Part shown: positions 25,707 through 34,653 of the stretch, piece after piece | Layout of the letters: every line of letters begins with the position of its first letter | How positions within the stretch are numbered: position 1 is the stretch's first letter | From: JAAYBG01 sp964411675 | Lineage (GTDB): Bacteria; Bacillota_I; Bacilli_A; ML615J-28; CAG-698 | NCBI GenBank assembly: GCA_964411675.1 | Contig: CAYPLR010000001.1 | Span: forward strand, 1 to 64,000 | Length of the DNA: 64,000 bases | Reading direction: 5' to 3' | Notes under the pieces: model-generated | The model's input: the letters and a program-made list of their open reading frames with translations, nothing else | What the model was told of the DNA's origin: nothing | The model's database searches: none | Made by a program: the position numbers and the translations under genes

Positions 25707-26336
25707 ATGAAAAAAATGGCAATTATCATCTTACTTTTTTGTATTTTTATAGGAGCTAATGTAAAAGGATATAGTACAACAGGCCATCCAGAATTTACGG
25801 AAATTGATTTTATCAACGAAGGGAAATTACTAATTGATTTTTCAAAAGAAGAATTAGATTATGGATATCAAAAAATATCAAAGCCCAAATTTTGGGGTTG
25901 GTCTACTTATTTTTTTAACTACAATCGTGATGCTTATTACATTGGGGAAGTTTTATTTTCTAAAAGCAATAAAACTTCAACACCCTACTATGTTGATTAT
26001 ATGATTGAAACAAGCGATATTACTAAAACTAGTACTACTGTTTCTGGTGCTATTTCTGCGAAGATAGCAGGAGCCATTAAAAAAGTGACAGGAACTATTT
26101 CTGGGGAAATAAATGGAGAAAATCAACAAGAAAATAAAGTTAGTAAAATAGAAACTACAAAAGTAAAAATCGAAATTCCACCCTATAGTCGAGTAGCACT
26201 AAAGGTAACTGGAGAAGCTAAAATAACCAATGCAGTCAGTAAATACTATATTTTAGGTATGACCTTTAAAAAAGGGACTTGGGAAACCATTGAAGCAATT
26301 ACAGAGTACTACGAATTATACGAGGAGAAGTATTGA
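25707..26336 (+). CDS. Secreted Ser/Thr/Gly-rich protein, possible pore-forming-like fold
   Basis: This 209-residue protein has an N-terminal signal peptide (MKKMAIIILLFCIFIGANVKG) without lipobox. The mature part has an aromatic region (52-84) and then a stretch of alternating small polar and hydrophobic residues (about 102-137: TSTTVSGAISAKIAGAIKKV and following). Next come a KVKIEIPPYSRVALKV strand (about 152-167) and an EAKITNAVSKYYI strand. This order resembles aerolysin/ETX-MTX2-type beta proteins (insertion hairpin, then PP-x-S/T-x-V strand), but the likeness is by eye only. The GGAGG site is strong. It heads a four-gene unit with an ABC system. No promoter was clearly seen. Confidence 0.6.
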   Translation: MKKMAIIILLFCIFIGANVKGYSTTGHPEFTEIDFINEGKLLIDFSKEELDYGYQKISKPKFWGWSTYFFNYNRDAYYIGEVLFSKSNKTSTPYYVDYMIETSDITKTSTTVSGAISAKIAGAIKKVTGTISGEINGENQQENKVSKIETTKVKIEIPPYSRVALKVTGEAKITNAVSKYYILGMTFKKGTWETIEAITEYYELYEEKY

Positions 26337-27280
26337 TGAAAAAATACATCATTTGTTTTTTCGTAACAATCAGTATTACTATTGCTTGCTTAATTCTAGT
26401 TGTCTTGAAACCATCCCCAACATTAAAGCTAACGACAGTTAAAAAAGCCTATAGTTATGTCTCTAGCTTTCAAGAAGAAGAAAAAATACAAGTAAATATT
26501 CTCATCAATGATTTGAATGATTCCATAACAAACATAGAAAAATACTCAGCTTTGTCGATTTCTGATAAAAATCATCATAATGAACTAGTTCTAGATTTGG
26601 AAGAAGTGACCTATCAGGGTGAGATTACTACGATAGATCATGAATCGTTCTATCAATATAGTTATCAATTTATAGTTTTATTAAAGACAGATGATAAATT
26701 TCTTTTAGAAATAGAAGATGCTTACCTTTGCATGAATTATCGAAATATTGATATTACTCTCGCCATTGGTAGTTTTTCTTATTATAAAGTACCCTATTTC
26801 GGGGATGATAAAGCGTATATTTCAATTTCTAAATTAAAACCGATTGTCAATGATTATCAGGAAGAAAAAGTTCTTGTTGGAATTGTTATGGGAATAACGA
26901 ATCAAACGAATCAAAAAATTATCATTCAGAAAATTACAGCTTTGGATTTGAATTTGCAATTTTATAGTGCAGATTTTATGGTGATACAAAATGAGGTTTT
27001 TTCTAATAGCAATATTTCAACTTTGTTAGGAAAGAACTATTCTCTTCATGGTACTAATGATCATAATGAAGAAATTCTATTGGTAATTTCCCCCAACACA
27101 AAAGTTGATTACTTATTACCAATTACATATCATGGTGCTTTTAAAACCAATAAAATGGGATTTTTAATTGAGTATAGGATAGGGGAAGAACAAAATACTC
27201 TATATTATGATGAATTTTTATTCTTCACAACAAAAGTCAAAGATTTAGCGATTGGTGAAGTTTTAACTTATGAAAAATAA
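26336..27280 (+). CDS. Membrane-anchored extracytoplasmic protein of unknown function
   Basis: This 314-residue protein has a single N-terminal hydrophobic segment (about 5-27) after a basic MKKY start, either a signal peptide or an anchor; no lipobox Cys is placed for cleavage. The rest is rich in Ile, Tyr, Asn and Asp with beta-type alternation, consistent with an outside location. No family was recognised. Its ATG shares one base with the stop of the previous gene and a GAGGAGAAG site lies just upstream, so it is tightly coupled to the secreted protein. It precedes an ABC ATPase/permease pair by 17 bases. Confidence 0.68.
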   Translation: MKKYIICFFVTISITIACLILVVLKPSPTLKLTTVKKAYSYVSSFQEEEKIQVNILINDLNDSITNIEKYSALSISDKNHHNELVLDLEEVTYQGEITTIDHESFYQYSYQFIVLLKTDDKFLLEIEDAYLCMNYRNIDITLAIGSFSYYKVPYFGDDKAYISISKLKPIVNDYQEEKVLVGIVMGITNQTNQKIIIQKITALDLNLQFYSADFMVIQNEVFSNSNISTLLGKNYSLHGTNDHNEEILLVISPNTKVDYLLPITYHGAFKTNKMGFLIEYRIGEEQNTLYYDEFLFFTTKVKDLAIGEVLTYEK

Positions 27281-27297
27281 GGATCAAGGGAAAACGA

Positions 27298-27921
27298 ATG
27301 GATGACGTATTGGTGAGGTTATCTAACATTACTAAAATCTATGGGAAGAATAAAGTGCTTAATCAACTTAATTTAGAGTTTAAGAAGAAAACAGTATACC
27401 TATTGGTTGGAGAAAATGGCTCTGGAAAAACAACCATTTTAAAAGTGCTATTGGGGCTTATTTCTTATCAAGGGGAAAGGATTGTCGCCTGTAATCAAAT
27501 TGGGTATGTTCCCGATAGTCTACATTTTCCATATTACATTACCTGTTATGATTTTATTTATAATATGGGTTTAATTAAAAATATGAAACCAGAAAAAATA
27601 AAGAAGATATTGGAAATTTTAAGTAAGGAATGGGACATTTGTCCCCATATCAAAAAGAAGATTCATGAGTGCTCAAAAGGAACAAAACAAAAACTATTGA
27701 TTATTCAAGCAATGTTAGCCAATCCTGATATCTATATCTTTGATGAAGCTTTAAATGGTTTGGATCAAAACATGCAATTAAAACTATTTGACTTTATCCA
27801 AGCGATGAAGGATGCAGGTAAGACAATTATTATAACAAGTCATTACTTTTCCATGTATAAAAAAGTTGTTGATCAAGTGATTTATCTGAAAGAGGGTAAA
27901 GCATATGATCAATTTAATTAA
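27298..27921 (+). CDS. ABC transporter ATPase, short and divergent
   Basis: This 207-residue ATPase has Walker A GENGSGKTTILK (about 39-50), Walker B IYIFDEALNGLD (about 149-160) and the switch His in TIIITSHYFSM. The signature is CSKGTKQK rather than LSGGQ, as seen in some bacteriocin/antibiotic self-protection and ABC-2 exporters. Between Walker A and the signature it is shorter than usual and no clear Q-loop Gln context stands out. It overlaps the downstream permease by 17 bases. With the two upstream genes it suggests export of, or protection from, the secreted protein, which is inference. Confidence 0.88.
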   Translation: MDDVLVRLSNITKIYGKNKVLNQLNLEFKKKTVYLLVGENGSGKTTILKVLLGLISYQGERIVACNQIGYVPDSLHFPYYITCYDFIYNMGLIKNMKPEKIKKILEILSKEWDICPHIKKKIHECSKGTKQKLLIIQAMLANPDIYIFDEALNGLDQNMQLKLFDFIQAMKDAGKTIIITSHYFSMYKKVVDQVIYLKEGKAYDQFN

Positions 27922-28597
27922 GTGCCATTATTCTTATTTGGTTTCTAAAACGACTGTCCTAATGATAAGCATTGTTTTAATGATTCATTTGTTTAGTTGT
28001 TTTATGATAGGGAATGAATGCACTGACTTTTCTTGGCAAAGTCAAGCGAATCAATATTATTTAGAAAGTAACCTATTTTTTATCAAAACAACGAGTATAT
28101 TTATTGTGGTTTTTCTTTATTCTTACCCCTTTACAACAAAACAAGATAATTATTGTACTTTAATCATCACGAGTAATATTTCTAGAAGCAAATACTTTAT
28201 CACTAAGATTGTTACAATCTCGCTTTTTCTACTTGGCTTTCTTTGGATAGAGGTTTTTATATTTATTGTTATTGGAGGTTTTTATTATCCCAATGTTATC
28301 ATAGAACCTATTTTTTTATCTTTATTTCTCCAGTTATATTTGTTAATGCTATATTATGGGTTGCTTGCTTTAATACTAATTCAATGCTTTGATAATATCT
28401 ATATGTCAATCATTCCTTTTGCTCTTTATACAATTGCAAGTATTTTTCAGGATGAGAAAGATCATTTTCTCATTTTGAAAATGATTTTACCAACCATTAA
28501 TAATAATGAATCAGAAGGTCATTATTATCAGATCCTTTTCTTACTGATTATTTTATTTTTTATTAATGGTATTATTTATCAAAAACGTGATTTTTAA
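27905..28597 (+). CDS. ABC-2-like permease
   Basis: This 230-residue integral membrane protein has about six hydrophobic segments (15-35, 55-75, 95-125, 130-150, 155-180 and 200-225) and no soluble domain. This is the usual shape of an ABC-2 type permease partner. The sequence itself shows no diagnostic motif; the call rests on topology and the 17-base overlap with the ATPase gene, behind a GAGGG site. It ends the unit; a new promoter for the GH3 lipoprotein begins two bases downstream. Confidence 0.72.
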   Translation: MINLIKCHYSYLVSKTTVLMISIVLMIHLFSCFMIGNECTDFSWQSQANQYYLESNLFFIKTTSIFIVVFLYSYPFTTKQDNYCTLIITSNISRSKYFITKIVTISLFLLGFLWIEVFIFIVIGGFYYPNVIIEPIFLSLFLQLYLLMLYYGLLALILIQCFDNIYMSIIPFALYTIASIFQDEKDHFLILKMILPTINNNESEGHYYQILFLLIILFFINGIIYQKRDF

Positions 28598-28598
28598 T

Positions 28599-28627
28599 TT
28601 GTAATACACTGAATATTTTGATATAAT
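28599..28627 (+). promoter_or_regulatory. Promoter of the GH3 lipoprotein gene
   Basis: -35 TTGTAA (28599-28604), 17-bp spacer, -10 TATAAT (28622-28627). Confidence 0.75.
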
Positions 28628-28661
28628 AACTAACAGTATACTAAATATAAAAGGTGGTATT

Positions 28662-31533
28662 ATGAAAAAAATAGGTTCTTTAGTGATTATCTTTCTGAGT
28701 ATTCTTTTGATTGCTTGTACAAAAGAAAAAAATATCACTATTGTTGGTGAAAACGAAGTTCAAGTAGGAGCAACAATCAAGCTTGAATTAGATGCAAATT
28801 TCAAGATAGAAGGCGAGGTACTATGGACTAGCAGCAATGAAGAGATTGCTACTGTTAACGGTGGAATCGTGAAAGGTGTAGAACCTGGAGAAGTTGTTGT
28901 TCAAGTAGAAGTTGATGGTTTGATCTTTGAAAAAACAATTCTTGTGATAGCGAGTCCATTCGCTATTATCATCGAAGGAGCAAACAAGGTCAAAGTGGGA
29001 GAAGAAATTACTCTTGAAGTGTCAACATTTCCTCTTGTAACGGGAGAAATAACCTATGTATCAGAGAATGAAAGCATCGCTACCGTGAATCAAGAAGGAA
29101 CTATCATAGGAATAGCGAAAGGAACAACAAGTATTGTAGCAAGTATGGGTGAGGTTTCCTCTAAATTCGATATTGAAGTTTATGAAGAAGAAATATTGGA
29201 AATTATTATTTCTGGCGAAGAAATCGTTAGAATAGGAAAATCAATCTTCCTAACATCGAATATCGATGTGATTTGGACGAGTAGTAATATTGAGGTTGCT
29301 GAAGTATACGATGATGGCGAAGTAATTGCAGTCAGCATTGGAGAAACCATCATTACAGCAACAGACAAAGCAAATCCAAATAATAAAAATACATTTTTAG
29401 TAACAGTGATTGGAAAAGTTCCAACAGGTATTATTATCAATGGTCGTAATAAAGTAAGTATCAATCAAAGTACAACACTAACAGTAACTGCTTATCCAGA
29501 AGGGGCTAATTCAGCTGTAGTTTGGTCATCAAGAGATGAAAATATTGCTACTATCGATGAAAACGGAACAGTTATAGGAGTAGCAATAGGTAAAACAACA
29601 ATCAAAGCGGTTTCAGCTGATGATGAAAACTTAATGACAATATTTAATATCGAAGTCATTGCTGCTGCACCAGATGAAATCAACCTTACTGGAGATCAAG
29701 AAGTAACTGCTGGGAATTTCATTTATTTAGACTTGGAAGTAATTGGGGGGGATGTTACCAAAGAGGTTATTTGGACCACTTCAGATAAGACCATCCTTAA
29801 GGTAGTTGATGGTGTTGTATTAGGATTAACAGCAGGAACAGCAACCATTCGAGCTACTTCAATCCTAAATGATCAAGTTTTTGATGAAATTGCCATCACA
29901 GTAAAACAATATACTGCTCCAACAGAGAAACTAGAAGATTTAGAATATGTTAATGAAATCATTGCTGGATTAACTTTGGATGAAAAAATCGGTCAAATGT
30001 TTATCTTCTCTTATAGTGGAACTAGTTTAACCATAAGAAGCAAAGAATGCCATTGCTCAATACAAGCTAGGCAACTTTATCCATATGGGGTATAATGTTC
30101 CTGATGGTGAAACAGCAGGTGCATTTACAACTGAGTTACAAAATGAAATAGTTGCTACTACGAATATACCCGCTTTTATTTGTATTGATCAAGAAGGTGG
30201 GAGAGTAACTAGACTTGTTAATGGAGGAACTCGTTTTCTAGGTAACATGGCCCTTGCTGCTTCCAACAATCCTCAAAACGCATATCTTGTTGGAAAAGCA
30301 ACAGGAGAAGAATTAAAGAATTATGGGATTAATTTTGATTTGGCACCAGTATTAGATGTGAATAATAATCCTAACAATCCCATCATTAATAATCGTAGTT
30401 ATTCAGACAATGCCATTACTGTTTCATTATTTGGTCGACAAATGATAATCGGATTAGCAGAAAGCAATGTTATGGGCTGTGCAAAACATTTTCCTGGTCA
30501 TGGAAATACAAGTACAGACTCCCACACTTCACTACCTAAAATAACAAGTACCAAAGAAGATCTATATTCTATTGAATTAGCACCATTTATCAGTGCTATT
30601 GCTGGTGGGATAGATGCAATCATGACGACTCATATCATTTTCTCAGCAATTGACAAGGAGTATCCAGCCACATTATCAAAAGCTGTCTTAACTGATTTAC
30701 TACGAGAAGAGCTTGGGTATCAAGGAATTATCGTTACGGATGCTATGGAAATGAAAGCCATCGCAGATAACTATGGTGTTGGTCAAGCAGCAGTATTAGC
30801 GGTAAAAGCAGGAGCTGATATGCTTGCTTACACTTCGATGAATAATCCAATTACTGCACATCAAGCAATTAAAGCAGCTGTGATCAATAGTGAGATTAGT
30901 GAAGAGAGAATCAATGATTCTGTTCGTCGTATCCTTTTGAAAAAGTTAAAATATAATTTATTTGACCATTATCTTCCTAATGAAAACTATCAAAATTATG
31001 ACTTATCAGCTCATGAAGAGTTAAATTTAGAAGTTGCGAAACAAGCAGTTACCGTTCATTTGGGTACTTTCACAGGATTAGATAAAACAAAATCCACATT
31101 AATTCTATCAACAAAAGCTTCGCTTACTCTAGAGTCTAATTTAAGTGGTAGTGATAATTCATTGGGATATATTGCTAGTCGTTATCTAAAAGCAAAAGGG
31201 TTTAGTACCTGTGACTATCTCGATATTTCATCGTTAACTAGTCAAAGAATAACAGAACTCGTTCAAATTGCGGATGGCTATGAACAAATTGTTATTGCCA
31301 TTGGTGATGCCAATAGCTTACAAATCAATCTAGTGAATCAATTATCAAATAAAGATGAGAACCTATTAGTAATAGGATTAAATCTTCCTTATGATATCAA
31401 CAAATATGCTATTACTGTGAATCAATATTTGTGTATCTATGAATATAGTCCCATTATGGTGGATGCTTTAAAAAGATTATTGAATGGGGAATATACACCA
31501 GTAGGAAAATCACCGATTGTTTTAAACAGATAA
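28662..31533 (+). pseudogene. GH3 beta-N-acetylhexosaminidase lipoprotein with Big2 domains, frameshifted
   Basis: The first part (28662-30095) has a lipoprotein signal (lipobox LIAC, Cys 19), then five Ig-like Big2 repeats (about 25-420, each with a WTSSN...I-A-T-V...G-x-V-x-G core). It then has the start of a GH3 domain (LTLDEKIGQMFIFSYSG). The second part (to 31533) continues in the +1 frame: KHFPGHGNTSTDSH and the nucleophile Asp in GIIVTDAMEMKAI, as in NagZ. Dropping one base from ATAA at 30033-30036 joins them as a 956-residue protein (SLTIEAKNAIAQYK). Intact, it would cut GlcNAc-containing glycans outside the membrane. Mutation or sequencing error cannot be told apart here. Confidence 0.82.
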
Positions 31534-31551
31534 CCATAATAAAAATAACTC

Positions 31552-31580
31552 TTGACAAAGAAAGATAGTTATAGTATAAT
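31552..31580 (+). promoter_or_regulatory. Promoter of infC-rpmI-rplT
   Basis: Consensus -35 TTGACA (31552-31557), 17-bp spacer, consensus -10 TATAAT (31575-31580). Confidence 0.88.
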
Positions 31581-31586
31581 AACGAA

Positions 31587-31740
31587 GTAATTTATCATAG
31601 TGGAAAGAAGAAGTACCCACTTCTCACCTGACTGATTCTGTTGGTAGGTAAACGTCACTTTACAAGAACTTTGTGATTTTTTGGTGGGTGCTTATATAGC
31701 GCTCACTTTTCTTTTCTTACTATGGTAGGTACTAAAAAAT
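31587..31740 (+). promoter_or_regulatory. Structured mRNA leader of infC operon, probable L20-type leader
   Basis: The 150-base leader can close on itself. ATAGT...AAAGAAGAAGT (31597-31613) pairs with ACTTTTCTTTTCTTACTAT (31705-31723), and GTACCCAC (31613-31620) pairs with GTGGGTGC (31684-31691). A further hairpin at about 31655-31676 followed by six T could be an attenuator. In bacilli this position holds the leader through which L20 represses infC-rpmI-rplT, and the CCCACTTCTCACCTG stretch looks familiar from such leaders. The identity with that family is inferred from position and pairing. Confidence 0.6.
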
Positions 31741-31755
31741 AGGAGGTGCTTTATA

Positions 31756-32307
31756 ATTAGTAAGAATGTAGATCGCAAAAGCGATGCCTTAGTAAATGAA
31801 AATATTGAGGCGGAACGTGTGTTAGTTATTGATGCTGAAGGAACTGCTTTAGGGGAAATGCCAATTAATGAAGCAATCAGCAAAGCAAGAACTAGCAATT
31901 ATGATTTGGTTTGTGTAGCGCCAAACGCTAAAGTCCCTGTTTGCCGTTTTATGGATTATAGCAAATATCGCTATGAATTACAGAAAAAGGCGCGGGAAAG
32001 CAAAAAGAATCAAAAAGTAGTAGTTTTAAAAGAAATTAGATTGTCTCCAGTAATTGGACAAAATGATTTTGAAACAAAACTAAAAAATGGTAGAGATTTT
32101 TTAGCTGATGGTAGTAAATTAAAAGTATCCATTTATTTTCCAAGAGGAAAAAGAAGATTGTTGCAATTTGAATCTTCAACCGATATTTTAGATAAATATG
32201 TTGCAGCAATGGATGAGTATGCCACAGTAGAAATTAAAAATGCCCTTGATGGTAAAAATAGCCATTATATTTTAGTCCCAAAAAATAAGAAGAAAGACAA
32301 GGAGTGA
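31756..32307 (+). CDS. infC: Translation initiation factor IF-3 (ATT start)
   Basis: This 183-residue factor prevents premature subunit joining and checks the initiator tRNA. The N-domain shows VNENIEAERVLVIDAEGTAL, the linker contains VAPNAKVPVCRFMDYSKYRY, and the C-domain KEIRLSPVIGQNDFETKL; all are family hallmarks. No ATG/GTG gives a full N-domain. An in-frame ATT at 31756 lies 9 bases after AGGAGG (31741-31746) and gives MSKNV, matching the length and MSKD start of bacillus IF-3. ATA at 31753 is the alternative. A non-standard ATT start is the known device by which IF-3 limits its own synthesis. Confidence 0.92.
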   Translation: MSKNVDRKSDALVNENIEAERVLVIDAEGTALGEMPINEAISKARTSNYDLVCVAPNAKVPVCRFMDYSKYRYELQKKARESKKNQKVVVLKEIRLSPVIGQNDFETKLKNGRDFLADGSKLKVSIYFPRGKRRLLQFESSTDILDKYVAAMDEYATVEIKNALDGKNSHYILVPKNKKKDKE

Positions 32308-32314
32308 TTTTAAC

Positions 32315-32515
32315 ATGCCAAAAATGAAGACTCATTGCGGTACTAAGAAACGTTTAAAAATATCTGCAACTGGAAAGGTTATGCGTGGACGTCCAGGAAC
32401 AAGCCACTTAGCACCTGGAAAGACTCAAAAGAGAATTCGTCATTTACGTAAAGGATCAACAGTATCTGCAGCTGATTTAGGCCGCATTAAACAACAAGTA
32501 GCAAATTTAAAATAA
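32315..32515 (+). CDS. rpmI: Ribosomal protein L35
   Basis: This 66-residue, strongly basic large-subunit protein starts PKMKTHCGTKKRLKISATGK after the initiator Met and contains HLAPGKTQKRIRHLRKG, both typical of L35. It lies between infC (7 bases upstream) and rplT, the standard gene order. The ribosome binding site is the AAGGAG at the infC end. Expression is expected to follow the leader upstream of infC. Confidence 0.97.
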   Translation: MPKMKTHCGTKKRLKISATGKVMRGRPGTSHLAPGKTQKRIRHLRKGSTVSAADLGRIKQQVANLK

Positions 32516-32549
32516 AAGAAGAATAAAAAGATAAAAGGAGGTAATTTTT

Positions 32550-32906
32550 ATGCCACGTACTAAGGGTGGAGTCGTTTCAAGAAGAAGACGCAATAGAGTT
32601 TTAAAATTAGCCAAAGGTTATTTTGGTTCAAAACATACATTATATAGAACAGCCAATCAGCAAGTAATGAAATCACTTGCTTATGCATATCGCGATCGTA
32701 AGAGAAGAAAACGCGATTTCCGTAAATTATGGATTACTCGTATTAATGCTGCAGCAAGATTAAACGGCTTATCATACAATAAATTAATGTTTGGTTTGAG
32801 AAAAGTAAATATCGATATCAATCGTAAGATGCTTTCAGAAATCGCAATTAATGACGCAACAGGCTTTGCTGTAATTTGTGATAAAGTAAAAGAAGCGACA
32901 AAATAA
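32550..32906 (+). CDS. rplT: Ribosomal protein L20
   Basis: This 118-residue basic protein is required for early 50S assembly and in bacilli represses its own operon by binding the leader. It has the family sequence MPRTKGGVVSRRRRNRVLK, AYRDRKRRKRDFRKLWITRI and the C-terminal globular part. Length 118 is standard. An AAAGGAGG site lies 8 bases before ATG. The operon ends at a strong terminator immediately downstream. Confidence 0.97.
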   Translation: MPRTKGGVVSRRRRNRVLKLAKGYFGSKHTLYRTANQQVMKSLAYAYRDRKRRKRDFRKLWITRINAAARLNGLSYNKLMFGLRKVNIDINRKMLSEIAINDATGFAVICDKVKEATK

Positions 32907-32907
32907 A

Positions 32908-32932
32908 CACAGGTCAAAGACCTGTTTTTTTT
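32908..32932 (+). terminator. Terminator after rplT
   Basis: 7-bp stem ACAGGTC / GACCTGT with AAA loop, followed by TTTTTTT. Confidence 0.88.
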
Positions 32933-32954
32933 ATCAATTTTATTTTTGTAAGTG

Positions 32955-32983
32955 TTTACACAAATGGGGAATCATGATAAAAT
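32955..32983 (+). promoter_or_regulatory. Promoter of the nucleoside kinase gene
   Basis: -35 TTTACA (32955-32960), 17-bp spacer, -10 TAAAAT (32978-32983). Confidence 0.72.
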
Positions 32984-33007
32984 ATGAGTATGGAAAAGGA
33001 GTAAAAT

Positions 33008-34648
33008 ATGTATATAGTAAAATATAATAATAAAGAATATCAATTTGAAGAAAAAATTACCTTAAAGGATCTAGCTAAGAAATTTGATGTTGAAGCGTAT
33101 GTAGCAAAGGTGAATAATCGCTTACGAGAACTTAATTTCTATTTAAATTTTAATTGCACAGTGGAGTTTCTTGATTTAACTAATTTTGATACAGTTAGAG
33201 TTTATGAAACGAGCCTGCGTTATTTGATTATCATGGCTTTAGAAAGGTTGTATCCTAATATTAGTGTTGAATTTAACCAATGTGTTTCTCGATCAATCTC
33301 ATGCAACGTGTTGGGAATTGAGGGAAAGGTTGATACAAAGTTTCTTATCACTTTAGAAGAAGAGATGCGCAAAATCGTAGCTGCTGATTACCCCATCATC
33401 AGAAAGACCATTCCTAAAGCAGAAGCGATTGAAATTTACAAGAAAAAAGGATACTTAGATAAAAATGAAGTATTGAAATATCGAGAGGAAGAGGAAGTAA
33501 ACATTTATGTTTGCGACAATTATATCAATTATTTATTTGGATATATGGTTCCTTCCACTGGCTTTTTAAGTAAATTTCAGTTGAGATTATACCATCCGGG
33601 ATTTCTGGTTCAATTTCCACGAGCAGAAAAAGGAGGAAAAATTCCTACCTTTGAGGATTCACCAAGTTTTGGTAAAATGTTAAGAGAAGCCCGCAATTGG
33701 GCAAAAATGTGTGAAGCTGATCGTATCCCTTTACTGAACACTCATGCCACTGAGGCGAGTGTAATTGATTTGGTAAACATCTGTGAAACAAAACATAATA
33801 ATATGCTTGCAGAATTAGGGGAAATTATAAAGAAGGACATCGAAAATATTCGTTTGATCTGTATCGCTGGCCCTTCCTCATCAGGGAAAACAACATTTTC
33901 TCATAGATTAAGAATAGAGTTAATGTCACGAGGAGTTAAACCACTTAAAATCTCAATGGATGACTATTATCTTGATCGCGATAAAGCTCCCCTTGATGAA
34001 TATGGGGAACCTGATTTGGAACATGTAAATGCGCTAGACATAGAATTATTCAATGATAATTTATTGTCATTAATTCAAGGAGAAGAAGTACAATTACCAA
34101 TCTTTGATTTCAAATTAGGGAAACGAGTAATTGGACCAAAAACACGTATTTCTAAGGATACTCCAATCATTATTGAAGGAATTCATGCTTTGAATGAAGA
34201 AGTAACAAAACTAATTCCAAAGCATCAAAAGTTTAAGATCTATATTAGTCCACTATCACAAATTAAAATCGATAATCATAATCCGATTCCAGCAACAGAA
34301 ATACGATTATTGCGTCGAATCGTGAGAGATTCAAAATATCGTCAAACTCCCCCAGCAAATACCTTTGCGATGTGGCCATCTGTTAGAAGGGGAGAATTTA
34401 AGTGGATTTATCCTTATCAAGAACAAGCAGATTATATCTTTAACTCTGAGCTTACTTATGAATTAGCAGTTATGAAAAAATATGCACTCCCTGCTCTAGA
34501 AGCAATTGGTCGTAATGATGAATATTTTATTTCAGCAAACCATTTAGTTAAATTCTTAAAATATATAAAGGATATCGATGATCGCTATGTTCCATGTAAT
34601 TCTTTGTTACGTGAATTCATTGGAAATAGTTGTTTCTATGATGTATAA
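33008..34648 (+). CDS. Uridine kinase-like protein with N-terminal TGS/ThrRS-like domains
   Basis: This 546-residue protein combines an N-terminal TGS-like beta-grasp (about 1-60), a segment resembling the threonyl-/alanyl-tRNA synthetase second additional domain (about 60-270), and a P-loop kinase domain of the uridine kinase family (about 285-500). Motifs are IAGPSSSGKTTFSHRL (Walker A, about 292), SMDDYYLDR (about 317) and IIEGIHALNE (about 393). This architecture is known in Bacillota as nucleoside kinase with unclear in vivo substrate. The synthetase-like part has a PSTGF segment instead of an intact HxxxH editing motif. The AAAGGAG site is close to ATG; the gene runs nearly into the next one. 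Confidence 0.88.
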   Translation: MYIVKYNNKEYQFEEKITLKDLAKKFDVEAYVAKVNNRLRELNFYLNFNCTVEFLDLTNFDTVRVYETSLRYLIIMALERLYPNISVEFNQCVSRSISCNVLGIEGKVDTKFLITLEEEMRKIVAADYPIIRKTIPKAEAIEIYKKKGYLDKNEVLKYREEEEVNIYVCDNYINYLFGYMVPSTGFLSKFQLRLYHPGFLVQFPRAEKGGKIPTFEDSPSFGKMLREARNWAKMCEADRIPLLNTHATEASVIDLVNICETKHNNMLAELGEIIKKDIENIRLICIAGPSSSGKTTFSHRLRIELMSRGVKPLKISMDDYYLDRDKAPLDEYGEPDLEHVNALDIELFNDNLLSLIQGEEVQLPIFDFKLGKRVIGPKTRISKDTPIIIEGIHALNEEVTKLIPKHQKFKIYISPLSQIKIDNHNPIPATEIRLLRRIVRDSKYRQTPPANTFAMWPSVRRGEFKWIYPYQEQADYIFNSELTYELAVMKKYALPALEAIGRNDEYFISANHLVKFLKYIKDIDDRYVPCNSLLREFIGNSCFYDV

Positions 34649-34653
34649 AAAGT

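Noticed and set aside
30001..30095. Programmed ribosomal frameshift in the GH3 gene
   Set aside because: No slippery heptamer, downstream stem or stop-codon arrangement typical of programmed shifting was seen; a plain one-base insertion explains it.
31560..31755. T-box or metabolite riboswitch before infC
   Set aside because: No T-box sequence or known aptamer core recognised; the gene order points to an L20-type leader.
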